Source: Bradyrhizobium sp. B097
Lineage (GTDB): Bacteria > Pseudomonadota > Alphaproteobacteria > Rhizobiales > Xanthobacteraceae
NCBI RefSeq assembly: GCF_038957035.1
Contig: NZ_CP152412.1
Location: 6,940,501-7,004,500 of the forward strand
DNA length: 64,000 nt
Direction of reading: 5' to 3'
Positions 53,351 to 60,739 of the stretch are shown here, in pieces (positions within the stretch are counted from its first letter, which is position 1; every line of letters starts with the position of its first letter). The notes beneath the pieces were generated by a model, which did no database searches, was not told the DNA's origin, and saw only the letters and a program-made list of their open reading frames with translations. The position numbers were made by a program, and so were the translations under genes.

Positions 53351-54142
53351 ATGGCCATCAATGCTCCCAAGAACGCCGTCATCCTCGCTGCCGGCGTAGG
53401 CTCCCGCCTTCAACCGTTGACGGATCTACGGCCGAAGCCCCTGGTCGAGGTCAACGGCACGCCGATCCTCCTCAATGCCCTACGAAACCTGGAAGCGGTC
53501 GGCGTCGAAGAGGTGACGCTCGTGGTCGGCTACCGCAAGGACGCCATTCAATACGCGTGCGGTCGCCGCTTCGGTACGCTTGCGATCAACTATGTGGAAT
53601 CGCCGACCTTTGACCGTACCGGCAGCGCCTATTCGCTGTGGCTCGCGCGCGACGCGCTGCTGTCCGGCGACTGTTTTCTTCTCGAGGGCGACGTGTTCTT
53701 CGAGGAGGATGCGCTGCGTTATCTGCTGCTCAGCCGGACGACCGACGTGGCAGCAATCGCTCCTTTCGATGAATCGATGCAAGGGTCGGCAGTTCTGTTG
53801 TCGGATAGCGGCCTCATCTTCGAGTTCCGAATGAAGCAGACCGGAGCGAACCTGGTCGCGAATGGACCAGCGCTTTTCAAGACGATGAACCTGTTCCGAT
53901 TTTCGGCACCGACTCTCAAGGCGACGATCGTTCCAGCGCTGGACGAGATCATTGGGTCCGGAGTGACCCAGGCCTACACGGAGGAGCTTCTTTCCTATCT
54001 CGTTGAACTGCGTGGCCTGCAGCTTGCAACTGCGCGATGCGATGACCTCAAGTGGTACGAAATCGACACTCCTGAAGATCTGCAGGTCGCAGAGCGCATT
54101 TTCAGAGAAGCGCGAGGCCGAGGCATGCCCCGCAAAAGGTAA
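53351..54142 (+). CDS. Sugar/phosphonate nucleotidyltransferase (PntC/LicC-like)
   Basis: 263 residues from ATG 53351 (AAAGGGA upstream). The nucleotide loop is AVILAAGVGSRLQPLTDLRP KPLVEVNG (GxGxR and PKPL), with LLEGDVFFEEDALRYLL carrying the metal-binding Asp and WYEIDTPEDLQVAE the second. These small cytidylyltransferases activate phosphocholine or 2-aminoethylphosphonate with CTP; next to pepM the probable role is to make a CMP-phosphonate. Seven bases separate it from the CDP-alcohol transferase gene, so the two act together. Confidence 0.85.
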   Translation: MAINAPKNAVILAAGVGSRLQPLTDLRPKPLVEVNGTPILLNALRNLEAVGVEEVTLVVGYRKDAIQYACGRRFGTLAINYVESPTFDRTGSAYSLWLARDALLSGDCFLLEGDVFFEEDALRYLLLSRTTDVAAIAPFDESMQGSAVLLSDSGLIFEFRMKQTGANLVANGPALFKTMNLFRFSAPTLKATIVPALDEIIGSGVTQAYTEELLSYLVELRGLQLATARCDDLKWYEIDTPEDLQVAERIFREARGRGMPRKR

Positions 54143-54149
54143 AAATCAA

Positions 54150-54758
54150 ATGCTCAAATATCTCTGGGATCCAGCGAACGCCATAACAACTGGTGGCCTT
54201 CTCTTTTCGTCGGCCAGCTTATTTCTTGCTCTCTCCGATCGCCTTGAGCTGTCGATAGCGGCAGCACTTTGGGCCGTCCTATCCGATCACCTCGACGGGA
54301 TCGTGGCAGCTCGCACGAAGGATCGCCACCCGGATGTTGCAAAGATGGGAAAGAGCCTCGACGGGTTTGCTGACATTATCTACGGAGCCGTCTTGCCCGC
54401 CGCAATTGTCATCCAACTCAGCCACGCCTCGGTTCTTGCCCTGGTGACCGCAACCGCCCTGCTCGCAGCAGGGGCAATCAGGCTCAGCTACTTTGCGAAC
54501 TTCGGCAAATCAGCCGATGGGCGCTTCCTGGGGTTGCCGCTATCATATGACGTTCCGGTAATGGCTGCCGCTTTTGTTGTTCGACCGCTCGTTCCGAGTG
54601 AACTGTTCGTAACTCTCACACCCGGCATTTTTCTCGTGCTTGCAGGATTGCACGTCTCATCTATCCGGGTGCCATCGCCGAATACGGCCATGTACGCTGC
54701 GATCACCATCTTCGCCATAGTCGCTTCGACCATCCTCGCATTGAGGCCTCTCGATTAG
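54150..54758 (+). CDS. CDP-alcohol phosphatidyltransferase
   Basis: 202 residues from ATG 54150 with AAAGGT upstream. Multi-pass membrane protein with the signature DHLDGIVAAR eight to ten residues before GKSLDGFAD (DG..AR...G...D...D), which binds the metal and the CDP/CMP leaving group. In ordinary members CMP is displaced from a CDP-alcohol by an alcohol. With a CMP-phosphonate from the upstream enzyme it would attach the phosphonate to a lipid alcohol such as diacylglycerol, giving a phosphonolipid. Acts at the inner membrane. The donor and acceptor are inferred from context. Confidence 0.85.
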   Translation: MLKYLWDPANAITTGGLLFSSASLFLALSDRLELSIAAALWAVLSDHLDGIVAARTKDRHPDVAKMGKSLDGFADIIYGAVLPAAIVIQLSHASVLALVTATALLAAGAIRLSYFANFGKSADGRFLGLPLSYDVPVMAAAFVVRPLVPSELFVTLTPGIFLVLAGLHVSSIRVPSPNTAMYAAITIFAIVASTILALRPLD

Positions 54759-55025
54759 ACCAGTCCGAGCACGAAGCATAGGCATCCGTCTTCCGCCAGC
54801 AACGGCGCGCCCGAACCGACAAATAGCGCAATTAAACGACGCCAGTTTTGCATGACCAAGCGGAGCAACACTATGTGCATTCCCGCACGCCCGACATCCG
54901 GAGCGTAAAATGACGAAGCCGCTGATCGCCCGCGACGCACGATCGACGGTGACCAGGTGCTAGCCGACCAGGTCATCGGGCGAGCGAAGTCGCGACAGTA
55001 GCTACCGCGTTATAGGTGAAGACGG
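54759..55025. other. Intergenic region before aminotransferase
   Basis: 267 bases with no gene. The aminotransferase at 55026 has a GGTGAAGA ribosome-binding site here; whether it has its own promoter is not visible. Confidence 0.4.
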
Positions 55026-55940
55026 ATGTCGACCGCCCAATTTGCATATCTCAACGGGCAAATCGTTCCCTGGAATGACGCTAAGGTGCATGTCTTCGCA
55101 CCCGTGGCAAAGTATGGCATAGGTGTTTTCGAAGGAATACGCGGCTATTGGAATGAAGAGGCACAACAAATGTACCTCTTCCGGCTCGCAGAGCACCTTG
55201 ATCGGTTTGCGTTCTCGCGAAAGGCGATGCGGTTCGATCGGGGGCCATCCCGAGAAGAGTTGACCGAAGCACTCGTTCGCTTGTGTCGGGCAAATGCGTT
55301 TCGTACGACCGTGCATATCCGGATGATGGCTTTCATTGACGAGTCTGGCGACATCGGGGCAACAGGACCCGTAGGAATCGCGATCACGGCGCTGCCGCGG
55401 CAGTCCGCGCAGCAATCGATCCAAGGCGCCTCTGCTCAGATTAGTTCCTGGATGCGCATGCCAGACAACGTTATGCCAGCGCGCATCAAATGCAACGCAA
55501 ACTATCATAACGCTCGATTGGCGGTCATGCAGGCCCAGCGGGATGGCTACGATGTCGCTTTCCTCCTCAATTCAAGAGGAAAGCTGGCCGAGGCCCCCGC
55601 GATGTGCGTGTTCATCGTTCGCGATGGTCACCTGATCACGCCGAGCGGGACCAACGATGTATTAGAATCGATTACACGCCAGACCGTTATCGAATTAGCC
55701 CGCAGATATTTTGGGATACAGACGGTTGAGCGCGATGTGGATCGAACCGAATTGATTCTCGCCGAGGAAGTATTCCATTGCGGGACTGGCGCCGAAATCA
55801 CGCCGGTAACATCTGTAGACCGCATACCTGTTGGAAGCGGTCAACCCGGAATCATAACGCAACAGTTGATGGAAATCTACCGGGCGGTCGTCACCGGCGA
55901 GCATGTCGCGTATGCGTCGTGGCGGACTCCTGTCTTTTGA
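55026..55940 (+). CDS. Class IV aminotransferase, IlvE-like (cluster copy)
   Basis: 304 residues. Fold-type IV PLP enzyme: the PLP lysine is in PARIKCNANYHNARLAVMQA, the phosphate-binding pattern in TNDVLESITRQTVIELA and CGTGAEITPVTSVD, and the start (FAYLNGQIVPWNDAKVHVFA) is typical of branched-chain aminotransferases. In this cluster it could aminate phosphonopyruvate to phosphonoalanine, which would explain the lack of a decarboxylase; a role in ordinary branched-chain metabolism is the default. A second, quite similar gene lies convergently at 56101. Confidence 0.85.
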   Translation: MSTAQFAYLNGQIVPWNDAKVHVFAPVAKYGIGVFEGIRGYWNEEAQQMYLFRLAEHLDRFAFSRKAMRFDRGPSREELTEALVRLCRANAFRTTVHIRMMAFIDESGDIGATGPVGIAITALPRQSAQQSIQGASAQISSWMRMPDNVMPARIKCNANYHNARLAVMQAQRDGYDVAFLLNSRGKLAEAPAMCVFIVRDGHLITPSGTNDVLESITRQTVIELARRYFGIQTVERDVDRTELILAEEVFHCGTGAEITPVTSVDRIPVGSGQPGIITQQLMEIYRAVVTGEHVAYASWRTPVF

Positions 55941-56100
55941 TAGCAAGTATTCAGACGACCCTGCTAACGACCCACAAAAATCCTCACGGGTGTCTTGAAC
56001 AGTGGCCGTTGTTCAGGGCACGAGGGTATTTGTGCAAGCCTCCTGAGAGTTCGGATACGACCTTCTAGAAATCTCGAACCTGGCGCTCGGTGGCGCCATG

Positions 56101-57021
56101 CTAAACTTCCACGGGCGTCAACCAATTCAGCCAGAGATTTGTGCGCCCGTGGACGAGGTCGAAGTAGGCCGCTTGTAATGCTCTTACCACCGGCCCAGCC
56201 TTCCCATCGCCCACTGGAAGTCGATCGATGCCGAGGATTGGCGTCACCTCCGCTCCCGTCCCAACCAGGAAGGCCTCGTCGGCCGCATAAAGCTCGGAGC
56301 GGTTCACAACCCGCTCCTCCGCCGGCAAGCCGATCCTTTCGCGGGCGAGCCTGAGAATGGTATCGCGGGTGATACTTTCCAGCACGTCCTCGCCGAGCGG
56401 CGGCGTCACCACCACGCCGTTGCGGACGATGAAAGGCGTCGAGGTAGGGGCCTCGGCCAAATTGCCCCGCTCGTTTAGCAGCAGGGCCTGTTGGTAGCCG
56501 TCTGCAATGGCCTGCATGTGAGCCAGTCGCGAGTTGTGGTAGTTGGCGCTGGCCTTGATGCGGGCCGGCATGGCGCGGTCAGGAATCCGCACCCAAGAGC
56601 TCACCTGGGCCTGGACACCATCGATCACGGCCCTGGGCACGGGCCGGGCCAGCGCTGTGATAGCGGTGCCGATCGGCCCCCTCACCGTCATGTCTCCCTG
56701 GCCGTTCAGGTAACTCATGATCCGGATGTGGGTGCTCTCCCGGTACCCGCAGGCCTTGAGCAGGTCTGCGGTCTGCCCCGTCAGTTCCTCAGCCGTGAAG
56801 GGAGTGTCGAAGCGTACCGCCTTGTGGCTATAGGCCAAGCGCCGCAGGTGGTCCTCCATCCGAAACAGAAGGAGGCGTCCCTGCTGCTCGCTCCAGTAGG
56901 CCCGCACCCCCTCAAAGACCCCGAGGCCGTATTTCGCCGCCGGGCTGAAGACATGCATTGTGGCTTCCGGCCAGGAAACGACCCTTCCGTTCAGCGATGC
57001 GTAAGGCGCAGGCAGGCTCAT
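56101..57021 (-). CDS. Class IV aminotransferase, IlvE-like (second copy)
   Basis: 306 residues with the same features as the gene at 55026: SLNGRVVSWPEATMHVFSPA, PLP lysine in PARIKASANYHNSRLAHMQA, VLESITRDTILRLARERIG and VGTGAEVTPILGIDRLPVGD. Identity between the two is high over the whole length by eye. The genes face each other, separated by 160 bases without a clear terminator. GC-richer codon choice than the first copy suggests separate acquisition rather than a fresh duplication. Likely a branched-chain or related amino donor enzyme. Confidence 0.88.
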   Translation of the reverse strand: MSLPAPYASLNGRVVSWPEATMHVFSPAAKYGLGVFEGVRAYWSEQQGRLLLFRMEDHLRRLAYSHKAVRFDTPFTAEELTGQTADLLKACGYRESTHIRIMSYLNGQGDMTVRGPIGTAITALARPVPRAVIDGVQAQVSSWVRIPDRAMPARIKASANYHNSRLAHMQAIADGYQQALLLNERGNLAEAPTSTPFIVRNGVVVTPPLGEDVLESITRDTILRLARERIGLPAEERVVNRSELYAADEAFLVGTGAEVTPILGIDRLPVGDGKAGPVVRALQAAYFDLVHGRTNLWLNWLTPVEV

Positions 57022-57437
57022 GTTCTCTCCTTAAGGAACGTTCATCGATCAGCGGAGGAAGTCGGCCAGGATCCGCTCTACTGGTTTACTTGCCGCGGGC
57101 AGAAGATCCTCGACTTGACGATCTCGCTATGGGGCGAGGCTTGCCGCGCGCTCGAGCGCCACCACGTCGACGCTACGCGCATGGCGTGGGGTGTCGAAAA
57201 TCGAACTCGAACTGGCTGAGTGCGATCACGTCCGGGGCACCCGGCGGCAGTTCACGGGCCTCCTGGATCATGGCCCCCGACCCCCGACGCCATTCCCCGT
57301 ATTTGAGCTGCCCGCCATGCCTGCCCTTCCTCTGTCTACTCCCAAATTATAGGGGCTTCGGGTAAAAGGTCTAGTGATATAGATCATTGTCCGCTAGGCT
57401 GAATGTCAGAATTTTTCTTCAAACCGTTGGAGCCCGC
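57022..57437. other. Divergent promoter region
   Basis: 416 bases between the leftward aminotransferase and the rightward PLP enzyme. No recognised gene; promoters for both are expected here. A PhnF-type operator could lie in it but no clear palindrome was identified. Confidence 0.45.
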
Positions 57438-58553
57438 ATGACCATCGTCGCCGATCTCGGCCGTAACCTTCCGCCACCCGTTCCAGAGACCAACCAGGCG
57501 TTCCGGGCGGCGCTGACCGACCTTCTCGCTGAGACGGACTTCACGGCCCTCACGCGCACCCATCGTTTCATGGGGACGGAAAGAGATCGCATCCAAGGCG
57601 GGGAATGGCTCGCACGCCGCTTAGGCAAGCCGCCGGCTCCGGAGCGTGTTGTGCTCACCAATGGTACGCTCAGCGCGATGAACATGATCTATCCCGCGAT
57701 CATGCGGCCCGGCGAAACCCTGCTCACCGAACCACTCACCTATCCAGCCGTCCCCGCCATCGCCCGGCAGTACGGATTTCGCACCGAATCCGTGGCCTGC
57801 GATGCGGACGGTATGATCCCAACCGCACTTGACGAGGCCTGCCGCCGGCTGAAACCCAAAGCCTTGTATTGCCTCGCCACCCTGCAGAATCCGACGACCG
57901 TCGTCATGCCGTTGGCTCGCCGGCAACAGATCATCGAGATTGCCCGGCGCTATGGCCTTGCGATCGTGGAGGACGACATCTACAGCGCCTTGCCGGCGGA
58001 CGCACCGCCGCCGATGTCCGCGCTCGCGCCGGACATTAGTTGGTATATCTTGGGACTCGGCAAGAGCTTCAGCGTGGGCCTGCGGTTCGCCTACGTGGCA
58101 GCCCCTTCGGGCGCCGAAGCCAAGCGGGCCTTTTGGCCGGGGGTGCGCTCCACCTTCTGGATGGCGGCACCGATCACGGCTGCGGTCGTTTCACATTGGA
58201 TGGACAGTGGCATGGCTGGTCGGCTGTTCGAGGCAGTCCGCGCGGAGGCCGCCGGCCGCCACGCCATGGCCATCTCCGCACTTGCCGGCCTGGACTTCGC
58301 CTCTCCGCCTGGAGCGATCCACGGGTGGCTGAAACTGCCAACGGGGCGGCGCGAAGCATTCCACGCTCGCCTCAAGGCCCGTGGCGTGCTCGCCGGCGAC
58401 GCGGCCCCCTTTGTGGCCGATGGTGGGCCGGTGCCCGACGCGGCGCGGGTCTGCTTCGGATCTCCAGAAACACGTGATGAGCTTGCCACCGGTCTCAGGG
58501 CGATCGCCGAGACCATTGTGGAGGTTGGTGCGCACCCAAGCCTGATGGGTTGA
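57438..58553 (+). CDS. PLP-dependent class I/II aminotransferase
   Basis: About 371 residues from ATG 57438 (MTIVADLGRNLPPPVPETNQ); an upstream in-frame ATG at 57387 adds residues not typical of the family. Fold-type I: VVLTNGTLSAMNMIYPAIMR, AIVEDDIYSALPADAP and the PLP lysine in YILGLGKSFSVGLRFAYVA. It resembles the aminotransferase half of MocR-type proteins without their DNA-binding domain. Its TGA overlaps or abuts the start of the GntR regulator, so the two are one operon. Substrate unknown; an aminophosphonate is a possibility given the neighbours. Confidence 0.85.
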   Translation: MTIVADLGRNLPPPVPETNQAFRAALTDLLAETDFTALTRTHRFMGTERDRIQGGEWLARRLGKPPAPERVVLTNGTLSAMNMIYPAIMRPGETLLTEPLTYPAVPAIARQYGFRTESVACDADGMIPTALDEACRRLKPKALYCLATLQNPTTVVMPLARRQQIIEIARRYGLAIVEDDIYSALPADAPPPMSALAPDISWYILGLGKSFSVGLRFAYVAAPSGAEAKRAFWPGVRSTFWMAAPITAAVVSHWMDSGMAGRLFEAVRAEAAGRHAMAISALAGLDFASPPGAIHGWLKLPTGRREAFHARLKARGVLAGDAAPFVADGGPVPDAARVCFGSPETRDELATGLRAIAETIVEVGAHPSLMG

Positions 58554-58558
58554 CGCAA

Positions 58559-59389
58559 ATGTCTGGCAAATCACGCCAACGACGGTTGGCGTCGAGGTAC
58601 GATGCCCAGCAAATTCGGCGCAATTCGGGAGGACCACATCTGCCCATGGCGAAACGGACGATGGAAGGGATCAGCATGTGGCGGCGGATCGTGGACTCCA
58701 TCGTCGACGACATCAATCGCGGCGCCCTGGCGCCCGGAGGGCGGTTGCCTTCAGCGCCGGCGATCGCAGCGAGATTTGGCGTCAATCGCCTGACGGTGCT
58801 GCGCGCTCTGTCGCACCTCGAACACGAGGGCGTCGTCAGCATGGAGCAGGGCCGCGGGACATTCGTTTCCCACGATCCGATCAACTACCATTTCGAGAAC
58901 CGGAAGTACTTCGAGGAAAACATTCTTGAGAACCGGCAGAAGCCTTCCCGCAGGCTGATTTCGATCGAGCAAGCCGACGCCTCTCCCCCGGTGTGCGCTG
59001 CACTCGGGCTCCGTGATGGTGAGCGCGTGGTCGTGGTGACCACATTGAGTGAGGCTGATGGCGTGCCGATCAGCTATGGACCAAGTTACTTCCCCGAAAG
59101 ATTACTCCCCAACATCGGTAAAGCTTTCGAAAAAGCGGCGCGTGGCGCCGATGCCATCTTATCCACCTCTGCGGTGCTGAAGAAGCTCGGCGTGGCCGAC
59201 TACCACCGCAAATCCATCCGCATGCGATCGCGGCCGCCGACGACCATTGAAGTCGAGCGGCTGAAGATCCCAACGACAGAGCATGTGCTGCAGACCGACG
59301 TCGTAAATGTCGACGCCGAGGAGCGTCTGATCTCTTTCGGTCAGATCGCCTATGCCGCTAGCCGGGTGGAATTCGTCTTCGGCGGCTGA
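58559..59389 (+). CDS. phnF: GntR/HutC regulator, PhnF-like
   Basis: Up to 276 residues; ATG 58559 lies six bases after the preceding stop, and inner starts (58646) are possible. N-terminal winged helix: RIVDSIVDDINRGALAPGGR followed by PSAPAIAARFGVNRLTVLRA and GRGTFVSHDPINY. The UTRA ligand-binding domain follows (EQADASPPVCAALGLRDGER, GVPISYGPSYFPERLLPNI). PhnF-type regulators respond to phosphonates and control their metabolism, which fits the cluster with pepM. It probably regulates its own operon and the aminotransferases. Confidence 0.85.
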   Translation: MSGKSRQRRLASRYDAQQIRRNSGGPHLPMAKRTMEGISMWRRIVDSIVDDINRGALAPGGRLPSAPAIAARFGVNRLTVLRALSHLEHEGVVSMEQGRGTFVSHDPINYHFENRKYFEENILENRQKPSRRLISIEQADASPPVCAALGLRDGERVVVVTTLSEADGVPISYGPSYFPERLLPNIGKAFEKAARGADAILSTSAVLKKLGVADYHRKSIRMRSRPPTTIEVERLKIPTTEHVLQTDVVNVDAEERLISFGQIAYAASRVEFVFGG

Positions 59390-59571
59390 CCGCTGCGCCG
59401 GCAGGAGCCGTCTCGGCTGGATTCGTCTTGCACAGAGAGGAGAATTCAAGCCGACCGATACGGCGCGGCGACGATAGAGCGGAAATTGTCAGAGGCGCAA
59501 AACTCAAATCCTGATTGTCAAAAGTTCGGTCACAGGCCGACTCTCGTACGTTCTGAGAAAATACGCCGTGG

Positions 59572-60519
59572 CTAAGGGGACACCTCTTTGCTGATCAAGC
59601 CGTACCTATCTAACAGGTTTGCAACCCTTTGGCGGCAACTCGGATTTGCCAAAGGGTGAAGATAGACTTTTTCGACCAGTGCATTCAAATCGACGGGTAC
59701 CGCAATGCCATTTTCACCAATTGCGGGAAAGTTGCCTGCAGCTGCCCTCCCCCAGACGACCGCTCTAATTTCCCTCTCCCCAGCGTACTTCCTTTCTTTA
59801 TGGACAATGGCGTTTAGACTGTTGGTGAGGTCAATAAGCTCCGTGTCGAAGTCTATGTAATTTATGCCCCCGAGATAGCATTGGTCTGGAAGAAGCTGTT
59901 GTAACTTGGCAAAGCTGGTCTGCACGCTGATCGAATCAGGGGTCGGAGCGTAGCGATTCCACATAGCGTCTGACTCGTTCTCGTTCATGTGCCAGCAACT
60001 GACAAATGTATTTGTCCTGTCCTGCTGCGCTACGGAAAGCATCATCCGGTAACCTTGGCGCAAAGATTCCGCCGAGGTGCGTTCGGGTGCACCAAAGCCG
60101 CCATTGCGCATTTGATACGAAACAAAGTGATCTTCAGCAAGAGCATTGGCTCTTGTGAAGAATCCTTCAGAAGGATCTTCAAATTTGTCAGACCGGCAAA
60201 AAAATAGCGCCCTGTTGTCGAGAGCCCAGACGAGCTTATCGAGGCCCATGTAGCGCCAAAGTATCGCGCTCCGATTTAGCGGCCACCGAAACGACGGGTG
60301 TTCTTGAGCAGGCAACCGATCCTCCACACTCCAAAGGGAACATCCCCACATCATCGCCTTGTCAGACTGCGGACCGGTATAATCCCCGAAGCTACTATCT
60401 ATCAATGATTGCCACAGGAAAGACTTGGGCGATTGCGTGTCGTCGACCTCAGGTCGACCGCACGCCCAAATGCCCGCCGCTCCGTCCGATTCGTACGAAA
60501 GTCTCAGCAACGCCGTCAT
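59572..60519 (-). CDS. DUF2971-family protein
   Basis: 315 residues. ILWRYMGLDKLVWALDNRAL FFCRSDKFEDPSEG matches the family pattern of DUF2971 (YRS...L....L.F.....FNDP.E), with SCWHMNENESDAMWNRYAPT and YAGEREIRAVVW later. DUF2971 proteins are found in defence islands and often next to toxin-like or phage-defence genes; function unproven. It is divergent from the PHP-ATPase gene (221 bp between starts), suggesting a shared control region. Confidence 0.8.
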   Translation of the reverse strand: MTALLRLSYESDGAAGIWACGRPEVDDTQSPKSFLWQSLIDSSFGDYTGPQSDKAMMWGCSLWSVEDRLPAQEHPSFRWPLNRSAILWRYMGLDKLVWALDNRALFFCRSDKFEDPSEGFFTRANALAEDHFVSYQMRNGGFGAPERTSAESLRQGYRMMLSVAQQDRTNTFVSCWHMNENESDAMWNRYAPTPDSISVQTSFAKLQQLLPDQCYLGGINYIDFDTELIDLTNSLNAIVHKERKYAGEREIRAVVWGRAAAGNFPAIGENGIAVPVDLNALVEKVYLHPLANPSCRQRVANLLDRYGLISKEVSP

Positions 60520-60739
60520 GACGCCAGTTTAGCGATCGAATGCTCGTCGACTGTGGAGACGCTGCAGCGGACGAGCGCGAAAGCCTATCTTTCCGACGTT
60601 GGGCGAGATCCGCTCGAGTCTTAAAAGAACCGCAAGGACCCCGTTCGCTACGACTTAAGTTGAGCTTCGGCTTGAGGAGCATCGAGGTTGCGTCTCAGTA
60701 CAACCTGGGGAAGTATGCCGCGCAGCAGGGGATAGAAAA

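Noticed and set aside
59119..59137. tts-like AAAGCTTTCGAAAAAGC
   Set aside because: Lies inside the GntR-family coding region (KAFEKA), has the wrong spacing between half sites and no effector gene downstream.
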